A stretch of 63,042 nt of DNA from Candidatus Gastranaerophilales bacterium (GTDB lineage Bacteria > Cyanobacteriota > Vampirovibrionia > Gastranaerophilales > Gastranaerophilaceae). The notes under the pieces were generated by a model, which was not told the DNA's origin, searched no databases, and saw nothing but the letters and a program-made list of their open reading frames with translations. The stretch is taken from contig CANUDF010000003.1 in NCBI GenBank assembly GCA_947857085.1, positions 1 to 63,042 of the forward strand. Reading direction: 5' to 3'. Both the position numbers and the translations under genes were made by a program. How positions within the stretch are numbered: the first letter of the stretch is position 1; each line of letters opens with the position of its first letter. Of this stretch, positions 35,259 through 43,942 are shown piece by piece.

Positions 35259-36098
35259 ATGAAAATAACTTATTTTAAACCTCATAATCTAAATTTTTCA
35301 GGGAAAATTCACACAGAAGAATTTGATGATGATTTTGAAACAAGACAGTTTGCAGACGACTGGGGCGGCAGTAAAGTCAGAGATGCACTGCGTGCACATA
35401 TTATGTCTCAGTTCCTGCCTTCATACGGGTTGGAAAATGAAAAATTAAGTAATTATGCTGAGACTCTTGATGACGTATTTATTCCTAATCTGCGAAAAAT
35501 TGGGCACGGTGCATACAGAGGTTCTTCTCTGGCTAAAAATCTGAATTATATGTCACTACTGCCAAAGTCAAATATAACAACAGTTATTGACCTTACAGGT
35601 TATGATAGTTTAAAAAAAGCCTGTGAGGATAAAAATGTTGATTATTTCCGTTACGAAGTTGCAAATAATTATTGGACTAATCCAATATTTTTAGATGATG
35701 AAGCATTGATGCAGAAAAAATATTCGGAACTGTCCGGCAGAGGTTTATGCAAAGCAGAATTTGATGACGAGATTAAAAACTATAAGTCTGAAATAAATAA
35801 TGAAAGAAGACAATTTATGAACAAATTCATAGAGTTCGTAAATGTTATAAATCAAGGATTTTTTTATATAGGATGTGATTTTGGCGAATATAGAACACCA
35901 AATATTTTAGCTTTAAATACTTATTTTAATCCGCGTAAAGGAATTCATGACGTTTTGCCAACAAATGAATTTATTCTGGAATCAATAAAAAATATGTATA
36001 AAAATCTTACTGATAATGAAAAAATAAGGCTTGGTTTTACCGAAGAATATGATAACAAGCTAAAGAAAGATTTAGAAATTAAAGCCTCCCGCAGTTAA
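35259..36098 (+). CDS. Putative tyrosine/dual-specificity phosphatase (CX5R)
   Basis: The middle reads GAYRGSSLAKNLNYMSLL and ITTVIDLTG (85-114), the strand-helix pattern of cyclin-type protein phosphatases, and the C-terminal half has the P-loop CDFGEYR, with C206 and R212 as catalytic Cys and Arg. The usual His before the Cys is Gly (IGC). 279 aa, no signal peptide; the N-terminus carries NLNFSG. AGGGG precedes the ATG. The catalytic motif is visible; the substrate is unknown. Confidence 0.65.
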   Translation: MKITYFKPHNLNFSGKIHTEEFDDDFETRQFADDWGGSKVRDALRAHIMSQFLPSYGLENEKLSNYAETLDDVFIPNLRKIGHGAYRGSSLAKNLNYMSLLPKSNITTVIDLTGYDSLKKACEDKNVDYFRYEVANNYWTNPIFLDDEALMQKKYSELSGRGLCKAEFDDEIKNYKSEINNERRQFMNKFIEFVNVINQGFFYIGCDFGEYRTPNILALNTYFNPRKGIHDVLPTNEFILESIKNMYKNLTDNEKIRLGFTEEYDNKLKKDLEIKASRS

Positions 36099-36109
36099 AC
36101 GGGAGGCTT
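36082..36109 (+). terminator. Intrinsic terminator at the end of the phosphatase gene
   Basis: AAGCCTCCCG and CGGGAGGCTT form a 10-bp stem; the stop codon of the gene lies in the loop. It could also serve the convergent UDG gene. Confidence 0.8.
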
Positions 36110-36126
36110 ATAACTGAATAATATTT

Positions 36127-36768
36127 TTAAGCTATAGCAAATTCATTATTTTCAGACATTATTCTGTCAGATAATATTGTATTTCTAATTTCCATTAAGT
36201 CCTGCTGCATCAATCTTCTTGGCGAACCTTCCTGCATAGAATGGTTTCTCAATAAATAAGACGGGTGGAAAATAGCCATAGCCTTGTATTCTTTATTATT
36301 AATGTTAACGGTAAACCAGTTCCCTCTTATTTTAGAGATTTGTACTTTTGGATCTTCCCAGAAAGATTTCAACGCAGTTGCACCGCAAAATACAATTGCT
36401 TTAGGGTTCATAATATCAATTTGTGCATGTAAAAACTTTTCGCATGCTGTTTTTTCATCATCTGTAGGCACTCTGTTTTCAGGAGGTCTGCATTTTACAG
36501 TATTAATAATATATAAATCATCTTCTCTTGAAATTCCCGCTTCGGTTAAAAATTCATCCAGAAGTTGTCCTGCACGGCCTACAAATGGTTTTCCTTCCAT
36601 ATCTTCCATTTCACCGGGTGCTTCCCCTATTAACACAATACTTGCTGTTTCGGGGTTGCCGTCTGAAAATACAACGTTGTGGCGTGTTTTAGCTAAAGCA
36701 CAACTTTTGCACGCTCTGCATTTAGACTCCACAATGTTCAGGCATTCTTTTTTCATCATCATTTTCAT
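36127..36768 (-). CDS. udg: Family 4 uracil-DNA glycosylase
   Basis: It removes uracil from DNA. Iron-sulfur ligands are seen in CRACKSC near the N-terminus and in CRPPENR with a Cys about 16 residues on. The active-site motif GEAPGE and the C-terminal HPSYLLRN are typical of family 4 (thermophile-type) enzymes. 213 aa. The ATG at 36768 follows AGGAGAG but lies inside the 3' end of the symporter gene, a 47-base overlap, so the two are coupled. Confidence 0.9.
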   Translation of the reverse strand: MKMMMKKECLNIVESKCRACKSCALAKTRHNVVFSDGNPETASIVLIGEAPGEMEDMEGKPFVGRAGQLLDEFLTEAGISREDDLYIINTVKCRPPENRVPTDDEKTACEKFLHAQIDIMNPKAIVFCGATALKSFWEDPKVQISKIRGNWFTVNINNKEYKAMAIFHPSYLLRNHSMQEGSPRRLMQQDLMEIRNTILSDRIMSENNEFAIA

Positions 36769-38236
36769 CTCTCTCCTTGTTATTGTTAAATATTATTCCA
36801 ATATTATATTTTTGGCAATATCGTTTCAATTCCTTCATAATTACATTTGATAATAAAAATACTGCAAATAAGTTCGGTACTGCCAGAAATAAAGTAAATG
36901 CGTCGGATAAATTGATTATACTTTTAAAATTCATTGCCGAACCGATAATTATGAATAAACAATATATAACCTGAAAAGTTCTCGTTGTCAATTTTGAATC
37001 TCCAAACAAGAAATTCCAGCTCTTAATTCCATAATAAGATCCGCAAAGCATAGTTGATAACACAAAACAGCTTGCCATAAAGGTTAAAAGGATTGGGAAA
37101 AACGGACAAACGCTTTCAAAAGCCTTAGAAGTTAATTCAATTCCCGCCAAACCTGTTGACTGCTGGTAAACTCCAGATACAACTATAACAAAAGCAGTTG
37201 CAGAACCTACAATTACAGTATCAACAAACGGTTGAAGCATTGCAATAAATGCCTGCGCCGCAGGTTTGCTTGTTTTTACAGCAGAAAATGCAATTGGGGC
37301 AGTTCCAAGACCTGCTTCGTTTGCAAACATGGCACGTCTGAAACCCCATAACATACATGCAAACATCCCGCCGGTTAAAGCCTGAGGTTTAAAGGCTTCT
37401 TTTATAATCAATGCAATTGTATGCGGTATTTGGCCTATGTGCATAAGGCATATTACAAAAGCTGAAAACACATATAATGTACACATTACAGGCGTTACTT
37501 TCGAGGTGAATTTACCTATAGCCTTAATCCCGCCAATTATTGTAAAGTAAGTTATGATTGCTACAATAAGCCCTAAAAGCCAGCTTTGTCCTGCAAAAAA
37601 ACTGTTTTCTCCGCCTGTAACTTCTGTTATTTGTGCAGTCATTGCATTTATCTGGAAGAGATTCCAGCCGCCAATCATTGCGAAAATACAGCATAGCGCA
37701 TAGATTTTTGAAAGATACGGAGTAAAAGGCTTAATCCACGGAGCTTTTAGTCCGCCTAAAATGTAATACATCGGACCGCCGGCAACCGTACCGTCTTTAT
37801 TTACTTTTCTGAATTTTATTCCTAAAAGCACTTCAGCAAATTTTAAAGCCATTGAGAAAAATCCTGCAATTACCATCCAGAATATTACACCCGGACCTCC
37901 GATTGAAACTGCTGCTGCAGAACCTGCAACATTCCCGATTCCTGCTGATGCTGAAATTGTGGCAGTTAGTGCCTGAAATGACGATACTTCACCTTTTTTC
38001 TTGCGTTTTATTGTATCTTCATGTTTGTATTTATTTAAAATTAAATTTAAACCGTGTTTAAAGCCCCAGATTCCAATAAATCTCATTCTGAATGTAAAAT
38101 AGAATGCCGCTATCATTAAAAGAGCTACAAGTAGTTGAACTTTAACACCATTAATTGTTACGGAGTAAAATATAATTCCTGAAATTTTGTCGGCTATAGG
38201 CGATAGCAAACTATCAATTGCACTGTCTAAATTCAT
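36722..38236 (-). CDS. Sodium:alanine/glycine symporter (AGCS family)
   Basis: About ten membrane segments and family motifs (FQALTATISASAGIGNVAGSA by pattern, GGPGVIFWM, GGPMYYILGG, MFANEAGLGTAPIAFSA) identify an AGCS transporter that takes up alanine or glycine with sodium. 504 aa. The upstream -10 box ends 6 bases before the ATG with no ribosome site, so the mRNA is probably leaderless. Serine dehydratase and alanine uptake fit amino-acid use. Confidence 0.92.
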   Translation of the reverse strand: MNLDSAIDSLLSPIADKISGIIFYSVTINGVKVQLLVALLMIAAFYFTFRMRFIGIWGFKHGLNLILNKYKHEDTIKRKKKGEVSSFQALTATISASAGIGNVAGSAAAVSIGGPGVIFWMVIAGFFSMALKFAEVLLGIKFRKVNKDGTVAGGPMYYILGGLKAPWIKPFTPYLSKIYALCCIFAMIGGWNLFQINAMTAQITEVTGGENSFFAGQSWLLGLIVAIITYFTIIGGIKAIGKFTSKVTPVMCTLYVFSAFVICLMHIGQIPHTIALIIKEAFKPQALTGGMFACMLWGFRRAMFANEAGLGTAPIAFSAVKTSKPAAQAFIAMLQPFVDTVIVGSATAFVIVVSGVYQQSTGLAGIELTSKAFESVCPFFPILLTFMASCFVLSTMLCGSYYGIKSWNFLFGDSKLTTRTFQVIYCLFIIIGSAMNFKSIINLSDAFTLFLAVPNLFAVFLLSNVIMKELKRYCQKYNIGIIFNNNKERDENDDEKRMPEHCGV

Positions 38237-38242
38237 TCTATA

Positions 38243-38271
38243 ATTATACTATAAACAAACTATTTAACAAA
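38243..38271 (-). promoter_or_regulatory. Promoter of the AGCS gene, leaderless type
   Basis: TTTGTT (38271-38266), 17 bases, TATAAT (38248-38243). Only 6 bases lie between the -10 box and the ATG at 38236. Confidence 0.6.
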
Positions 38272-38357
38272 ATCACGCTCGTTTGAGGCTTTTATATTGC
38301 ATTATTTTATTTTTTTTAATAGAATGTATATGTTAATAGATATAAGGAGTTAGGATT

Positions 38358-39826
38358 GTGAAGAAGTTTTTTGTAGAAAAATATAGACCATGTGAAACGG
38401 GGGGGGGGCAAAACTAAACTGCTCCAGGCTAGGGTTTACGCTAGCTGAAATGATGGTAGTAATGCTGATATTAACAATAGTATTAGCAGCATTTGCTCCT
38501 TTAATGACAAAAAGAAAAACAGTTGATTTAACCAGCCCATGGCGTTATGCTTCAAATAACAGCGATATATATTACGGGTTAGCTGATAGTCAGACCGCAA
38601 TGATAGGGCAAAATGAAAAGAAATCCAATGAGCCTAACGCAAAACTTACTATAAATACAAATCGGAGCAAACAGTTTCATATATTATTTAAGGATAGTGG
38701 TGTTACTCAAGGTGCTTTGTATATAGGTAACAATTTTATGCTTAATTCACGCGGACAATATACTTCTGATTTATCATCAGGAAGTAGGAATACTGCTTTT
38801 GGAAAGAGTACACTGGGCTCAATTATGAATGGAAGTTTTAATACTGCTTTGGGGGCCTATGCTTTAAGCAAAAATACTGCAGGTCAATATAACACTGCTG
38901 TTGGTGATGCAGCATTAAATAACGCAACAGCGAACTATAATACGGCAGTTGGGGCTTCTGCTCTACAAAATAATACAGGTGAATATAATGTAGGTGTGGG
39001 ATATTTGGCATTACTTAGTAGTAAGAATTCAGTAAATAATGTTGCTGTTGGTGCGATGGCATTACAAGACAATTCTGGTGGTGATAACAATGTAGCGATA
39101 GGTTATCAGGCTTGTGGAAATGTTACAGGTTCAAACAAAACTTGTATTGGTGCTAACTCAGGACCATCATATGATAATGATGCATCATATGATTCATCAA
39201 ATGTAGTATATTTGGGCACTTCAGACAGTACAGTATATATTCCAGGAAAACTTATTATTGAGGGTGAATTAACTGTTAATAACACATTCCATGCCGGTAG
39301 ACGGGATGCATACAGTATTATTGTGAATATCCCGGGGAAAAGCGGTTCAAGAAGTATAAGATTTAAAGATGCTGAACATGAAGTAAGGGAAGGTTATAAT
39401 AACTCTGCCGTTGATATGCCGTATTCTAATGATAATGTATATTATTCGGACAGACGGTTGAAAGATATAAAGGGTGAAAATAAGGACGGCTTAGAAAATA
39501 TAAGGGCACTTAAAGTATATAATTACACATTCAAAAATGATAAAGAAAAGAAACCTCAAGTAGGAGTAATGGCACAGGATTTAGAAAAAATATTTCCTGA
39601 CGCTGTAACAAAAGATGAAGAAGGTTATCTGAAAATACGAACGGATGATATTTTCTATACTCTTGTGAATGCAGTCAAACAGCTTGATAAAATTATAAAA
39701 GATGTAATTAATGATGTAAAAAGTCTTGCTGCTAAAGTAAATATTCATGATGAAGAAATAAAATATTTACAGGAGCAAAACAAAATGCTTGAAGAACGCA
39801 TAAAGGCTCTGGAATCAAAGAGTTAA
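38358..39826 (+). CDS. Prepilin/YadA-head/S74-chaperone fusion, leader split by a G10 tract
   Basis: A GTG at 38358 with AAGGAG upstream reads MKKFFVEKYRPCET, then enters ten G and stops at 38417. With eleven G it continues in frame through AKLNCSRLG to FTLAEMMVVMLILT, a prepilin cleavage site with Glu at +5. Next come repeated NTAxGxxAL units (38790-39170) like the YadA/trimeric-adhesin head. The C-terminal domain, with SDRRLK (39446) and QVGVMAQDLEKIFPDAV, is the S74 intramolecular chaperone of phage tail spikes, followed by a coiled coil. S74 domains normally trimerise the fibre and cut themselves off before the SD pair. Frame as assembled is broken. Confidence 0.78.
38399..38408 (+). repeat. 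G10 homopolymer in the adhesin-like prepilin leader
   Basis: Ten G residues. Eleven (or eight) are needed to keep the GTG at 38358 in frame with the pilin helix. The bases after the run (CAAAAC) resemble those after the tract at 14364 (CAAAAA). Confidence 0.9.
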
Positions 39827-39841
39827 GGTATGCGGAGTATT

Positions 39842-40630
39842 CTAAGCAATATTTTTAGTTAAAGGTTTAACAACCGCATTGCCGTCTTCTGCAAAGTCTT
39901 TTAATGCCTTGAATACAAACGGATGCAGGTTTCCTTTTACAACATCTTTATAGATTAATGCAAGCGCCTGCTCTTTTGTCATTGGTGCTTTGTATACACG
40001 GGGTTCAAGAAGTGCAGAGTATTTGTCTGCGGCAGATAAAATCTGAAGGTTTATGTCTGCAAAAAAGTCGTCCGGAACTTTTGGATAGCCTGTGTGGCTT
40101 GCGTTCTGGTGATGATATTTTACAAGATTAAGTGTTTTTGTGTCTATACCTGTATTTTTCAAAATTTCATAACCTAGCTCAGAATGTCTATGCATAATTG
40201 CTTTTTCTGCCTCATCAAGTTTACCGTTTTTATTTAAAACTTCTGCGGGGATTAAAACTTTACCGATATCGTGAAGATATGCCGCATCTTTTACCGCTTT
40301 TACATCTACGTGCTGTTTTAAGGCTTTTGGAAGCTGTGATATAATCCCTGCTGCTATATTTTGGGTTTCTTTTGCATGGTTTTGGGAAAGCTGCTGTAAC
40401 TCTTTCATATTCAATTTTACGGGCGCATTCATTTCTTTGAGAATTGCTTTAATTCTCGGGTTTGTCATTATTGCATTTTGAATATGGTCTTCCGTTGTAA
40501 AACGGCTGACAGAAGTGTTTTCAAATCTGTCAACGCCTGTATTGTTTCCGAATCCTAAACGGAACGGAGATATCGCCATATTTGAATTGATTGCACCCAC
40601 ACCAAGTGCTTGTTTGATGTCAATTCCCAT
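39842..40630 (-). CDS. HD-GYP-type phosphohydrolase
   Basis: A C-terminal HD domain has the metal motif AAYLHDIGKVLIP, then HRHSELGYEIL, and a GYP-like box HHQNASHTGYP, which together suggest a cyclic di-GMP phosphodiesterase of the HD-GYP class. The first roughly 70 residues are low complexity with a lone RLGFGNN motif. About 262 aa. The start is uncertain: ATG at 40630 is preferred over GTG at 40639. If active, it could lower cyclic di-GMP and so influence the pilus genes in the window. Confidence 0.72.
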   Translation of the reverse strand: MGIDIKQALGVGAINSNMAISPFRLGFGNNTGVDRFENTSVSRFTTEDHIQNAIMTNPRIKAILKEMNAPVKLNMKELQQLSQNHAKETQNIAAGIISQLPKALKQHVDVKAVKDAAYLHDIGKVLIPAEVLNKNGKLDEAEKAIMHRHSELGYEILKNTGIDTKTLNLVKYHHQNASHTGYPKVPDDFFADINLQILSAADKYSALLEPRVYKAPMTKEQALALIYKDVVKGNLHPFVFKALKDFAEDGNAVVKPLTKNIA

Positions 40631-40721
40631 TTTCCACACTAAAATAATCTACACTACTATATTTATATAAAGTTTTTTAGTCCCGTAAGATTGCATTTAC
40701 ATATGGATTTATATACAAATG

Positions 40722-40750
40722 TTAACAAAATTTTTTTGTGTTACCATAAA
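40722..40750 (+). promoter_or_regulatory. Promoter of the reductase gene, leaderless type
   Basis: TTAACA (40722-40727), 17 bases, CATAAA (40745-40750), then 6 bases to the ATG at 40757. No Shine-Dalgarno sequence. Confidence 0.45.
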
Positions 40751-40756
40751 ATTATT

Positions 40757-41695
40757 ATGAGAGATATTAAAAATGTTTTAATCTGCGGTCTTGGCGCAGT
40801 CGGCAGTATATATGCAGATAAAATCCAAAAATTTACCCCTGAAAATTTGAGAATTCTTGTTGATAAAGAAAGACTTAATCGCTATATAAAGAACCCGATT
40901 GTGTTTAACGGCAGAGAATTAAACTTTGATTATGTTTTGCCTGAAAATACTGACTTCAAAGCTGATTTAATAATCATTGCAACAAAATATGATGGTCTGA
41001 AAGATGCTGTAACAAATATCAGAAATTTTATTTCTGAAGATACAGTCATATTGTCATTATTAAACGGAGTTACATCAGAAGAAATTATTGCAAAAGAATA
41101 CGGCTGGGAAAAACTTCTGCTTTCATATTTTATAGGGCACAGCGCAATGAGGGAGGGACGATTTATAACTCAAGACGGTGTTGGAACAATAGTTTTCGGT
41201 TCCAAAACTTTTGACAAAACAAATGAAAATAGATTAAAAGAATATTTTGATAAAGCAGGGATTGATTATGAAATTCCTGATGATATTGAACATTCACTTT
41301 GGCTTAAATATATGATGAATGTAAGCACCAATCAGCCGTCTGCAATTTTGCGAATGACTTTCGGTGACATGAACGCAAATGATAAGTTTTTGAACTTTGC
41401 GAAAAAAATTATGAAAGAGGTTCAGGCGATTGCAAAAGCAGAGGGTGTTAAAAATACCGAGATAATGATTGACGAAGCTATGCATGCGCTTTCAACTATG
41501 ATTCCGGAGGGCAAAACTTCAATGTTTCAGGATGTTCTGGCACAAAGAAAAACCGAAGTTGAAATGTTTGCAGGGGCTATGATTGAATTTGGTAAAAAAC
41601 ACGGTATTCCTGTTCCTTATAATGAATTTATGTATGAAATGTTTACAATATTGCATAAGAAATTTGACAAAGCAAAGGAATTAGTTAACAAGTAA
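40757..41695 (+). CDS. panE: Ketopantoate reductase-like dehydrogenase (ApbA/PanE family)
   Basis: An N-terminal Rossmann motif, VLICGLGAVGSIYADKI, is followed by LLNGVTSEEII and the C-terminal helical domain with the LWLKYMMNVSTNQPSAI stretch, as in PanE, which reduces ketopantoate to pantoate for CoA synthesis. 312 aa from the ATG at 40757; a longer frame adds 22 residues upstream of the promoter and is rejected. Family membership is clear; the exact substrate is not. The 3' end overlaps the convergent pilin-like gene by 15 bases. Confidence 0.78.
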   Translation: MRDIKNVLICGLGAVGSIYADKIQKFTPENLRILVDKERLNRYIKNPIVFNGRELNFDYVLPENTDFKADLIIIATKYDGLKDAVTNIRNFISEDTVILSLLNGVTSEEIIAKEYGWEKLLLSYFIGHSAMREGRFITQDGVGTIVFGSKTFDKTNENRLKEYFDKAGIDYEIPDDIEHSLWLKYMMNVSTNQPSAILRMTFGDMNANDKFLNFAKKIMKEVQAIAKAEGVKNTEIMIDEAMHALSTMIPEGKTSMFQDVLAQRKTEVEMFAGAMIEFGKKHGIPVPYNEFMYEMFTILHKKFDKAKELVNK

Positions 41696-41902
41696 ATTTC
41701 TTTCATATTCAAGATTTTTTTGCTTAATATCCTGAATATTATTAATCATTTCATTTGCGTGTTCTTGTGCATCTTCAATACGGGTATGCTTAAGCTGGCC
41801 GTCTTTCATTTGAATTAAAGTCGTATTCAAAAAACCTGCTATTATAATACTTAATAACAGAAATCCAACTAATAATTCAATTACTCCAAACCCTTTTTTC
41901 AT
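41681..41902 (-). CDS. Small prepilin-like protein, 73 aa
   Basis: MKKG then FGVIELLVGFLLLSIIIAGFL is a short prepilin leader with a hydrophobic helix and Glu at +5, but the mature part is only a charged helix of about 45 residues. This resembles minor pseudopilins of the GspI/GspJ or PilV type, or a truncated one. It is the last gene of the RNase E/G operon and has no homopolymer tract. Confidence 0.6.
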   Translation of the reverse strand: MKKGFGVIELLVGFLLLSIIIAGFLNTTLIQMKDGQLKHTRIEDAQEHANEMINNIQDIKQKNLEYERNLLVN

Positions 41903-41905
41903 TTT

Positions 41906-42214
41906 CTATCTTAATTTGTTTTTTCTTATAAAAAAGTTTACTGCATCATCAACATTGTCAGGCGTTGAAAGAGAATCTTCTTTGTTAAATTTTATATATT
42001 TGCGTTCTACAAAAAATTTATTATAAAAAGAAAGTCCTGCAAAAATTAAAAATGATGATAAGGCAACCCCGCCCATTGCAAACAAAAATTTAATAGCAGT
42101 CTGCTTAATAGTTGACGCTGGAGCACAATATCCGGGCAGAGCCGTAATGATTATTACGGCTGCCGGAATTATAAATTTTATCAAAAGATTTTTATGCTTC
42201 AACTTTTGCCTCAC
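41906..42214 (-). CDS. Small membrane protein, unknown, 102 aa
   Basis: Two hydrophobic segments (IKFIIPAAVIIITALPGYC, which could be a signal anchor, and FLFAMGGVALSSFLIFAGLSF) are followed by a soluble basic tail ending VDDAVNFFIRKNKLR. It overlaps the end of the RNase E/G gene by 23 bases and precedes the small prepilin by 3 bases, so the three are one operon. No family is recognised. Confidence 0.6.
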   Translation of the reverse strand: MRQKLKHKNLLIKFIIPAAVIIITALPGYCAPASTIKQTAIKFLFAMGGVALSSFLIFAGLSFYNKFFVERKYIKFNKEDSLSTPDNVDDAVNFFIRKNKLR

Positions 42215-43931
42215 TCTTTTTAGTTCTTGGTTTTCTTGCCGCTGTACGTTTTCTTTTAGGTTTTTCTTCCTTTACCTCTATTTCTTCGACTACAGGTTTT
42301 TCCTCTGTCGTTTCAACAGCAATGGCTTCTGCAGTTTCAATAACAGGTTTGATTTCTTCGTTTGGCTTAATCACTGTTTCTGCTGTCGGAATTTCGTTTT
42401 CAACAGTTTCTTTGTTTTTATTGAATTTATTTCTTCTGTTATTGTTTTTGCGTTTGTTATCACGTTTTGCATTTTCATTATTTTGTGCAGTTTGCGAAGG
42501 ATTTTCAACCTCGATTTGAGCAATTGTCTGTTCAGCAATAACTTCCGGTGCTGCTTCCTGAGCCTGCGGCTTGTTGTTATTTTTATTCTTTTTAAAGTTA
42601 TTAGATATCGGAAGTTTTACTTTTGCTTGTTTTGCTCTGTATTCACCCTCTGCTGTCGGTGTAGCAAAGTTAAATTCATTCATGAAATAACCGCTTCCCT
42701 GACAGTGCGGGCATTTTTTTGTGAATATTTCAGAAAGTGACTGCCCCTGTCTATGTCGTGTAAGTTCAACAAGTCCGAGATCGGAAAGCTGTCCTACCTG
42801 CGGTTTAGCTTTATCAGGTTCAAGCGCAATTTCAAGTTCTTCCATAATCGCAAGCTTATCAGCGCGCGAAATCATATCAATAAAGTCAATGATTACCATA
42901 CCGCCGATGTTTCTTAAGCGGAGCTGGCGTGCAATTTCGTGAACCGCTTCGATGTTTGTTTTTAATATAGTTTCATCCTGAGTTGCAGAGCTTGTAAATT
43001 TGCCGCTGTTTACGTCAATTACGGTCAAGGCTTCTGTTTGCTGGATAAACAAATATCCGCCTGACGGCATATTAACTTTTACATTCAAGGCAGCTTTGAT
43101 TTCCTTATGAATATCCATTGCTATAAGCAGCGGCTCTGTGCCTTTGTATAAAGTTACCTGAATATTTTTGTTCATGTGCCAGTTTTGCAGAATATTTTGT
43201 ACTCTATTTAAAGCAAACGCAGTGTCTACAATAATTTCGTTTACATCATCAGTGCAGGCTTCACGAATAACTCTGTACAGCAAATCCTGATCCCTGTAAA
43301 TTAAATTTGGAGGTGTTAGGCTTTCTGCTGATGTTATGATGTTATTCCATTTTTCTAAAAGAATTTCCAAATCTTCCTGAATATCAGCTTCTGATTGGCC
43401 TTCAGCTTCTGTACGAATGATTACGCCGACGCCTACGGGTTTAATCAAATTCATTATAGCTTTAAGTCTTGCTCTTTCTTTTGAGTTTTCTATTTTTTTA
43501 CTTATGCTTACGCCCGGTTCATGAGGGATAAGTACCAAAAATCTTCCGGGTAAGCTTATTTCTGTTGTAACTCTCGGACCTTTGTGGCCTGTAGGCTCTT
43601 TTACAACCTGAACAATAAGTTTTTGTTTTGGTTTTAATTTTTCTTTTAAAGTGCCTTTGCCCATAACATCTTCTGCGTGCAAAAAGCCCATTTTGTCTGT
43701 TCCGACATTTACGAATGCTGCATCAATACTGGGCAAAATATTATCAACAGTTGCAAGGTAAACATCTCCGAGCAAGACATCCCCTCTGTGAATAAAAAAG
43801 TCGGTAACTTTTTTGTTTTCTAAAACTGCAGCAATATTGTCGCGTTCTGCAATAACAATTTTCTTTTCTACAGCAGTATTGTCGTTTTGTACCTGCTGTT
43901 TGTTACGATTGTTGTTTCTGTAATTTCCCAT
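42192..43931 (-). CDS. rng/rne: Ribonuclease E/G family protein
   Basis: This endoribonuclease matures rRNA and degrades mRNA. The S1 domain (LGDVYLATVDNILPSIDAAFVNVG by pattern) is near 55-130, the catalytic core shows IDVNSGKF and MVIIDFIDM, and the zinc-link motif CPHCQGSGY is near 405. The last roughly 150 residues are low complexity, rich in Asn, Glu, Lys and Arg, and end in an Arg/Lys-rich tail, probably a scaffold or RNA-binding region as in RNase E. 579 aa. Confidence 0.93.
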   Translation of the reverse strand: MGNYRNNNRNKQQVQNDNTAVEKKIVIAERDNIAAVLENKKVTDFFIHRGDVLLGDVYLATVDNILPSIDAAFVNVGTDKMGFLHAEDVMGKGTLKEKLKPKQKLIVQVVKEPTGHKGPRVTTEISLPGRFLVLIPHEPGVSISKKIENSKERARLKAIMNLIKPVGVGVIIRTEAEGQSEADIQEDLEILLEKWNNIITSAESLTPPNLIYRDQDLLYRVIREACTDDVNEIIVDTAFALNRVQNILQNWHMNKNIQVTLYKGTEPLLIAMDIHKEIKAALNVKVNMPSGGYLFIQQTEALTVIDVNSGKFTSSATQDETILKTNIEAVHEIARQLRLRNIGGMVIIDFIDMISRADKLAIMEELEIALEPDKAKPQVGQLSDLGLVELTRHRQGQSLSEIFTKKCPHCQGSGYFMNEFNFATPTAEGEYRAKQAKVKLPISNNFKKNKNNNKPQAQEAAPEVIAEQTIAQIEVENPSQTAQNNENAKRDNKRKNNNRRNKFNKNKETVENEIPTAETVIKPNEEIKPVIETAEAIAVETTEEKPVVEEIEVKEEKPKRKRTAARKPRTKKSEAKVEA

Positions 43932-43942
43932 AAAAAATCCTT

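Noticed and set aside
38790-39170. DNA-level tandem repeat (VNTR) in the adhesin head
   Set aside because: The units repeat at the protein level (NTAxGxxAL) but differ in DNA sequence, so they are not an array prone to slippage.
42147-42740. Long plus-strand frame of 197 codons opposite RNase E/G
   Set aside because: It is antisense to the low-complexity C-terminal region of RNase E/G; Phe/Cys-rich composition shows it is a mirror of Lys/Glu-rich codons.
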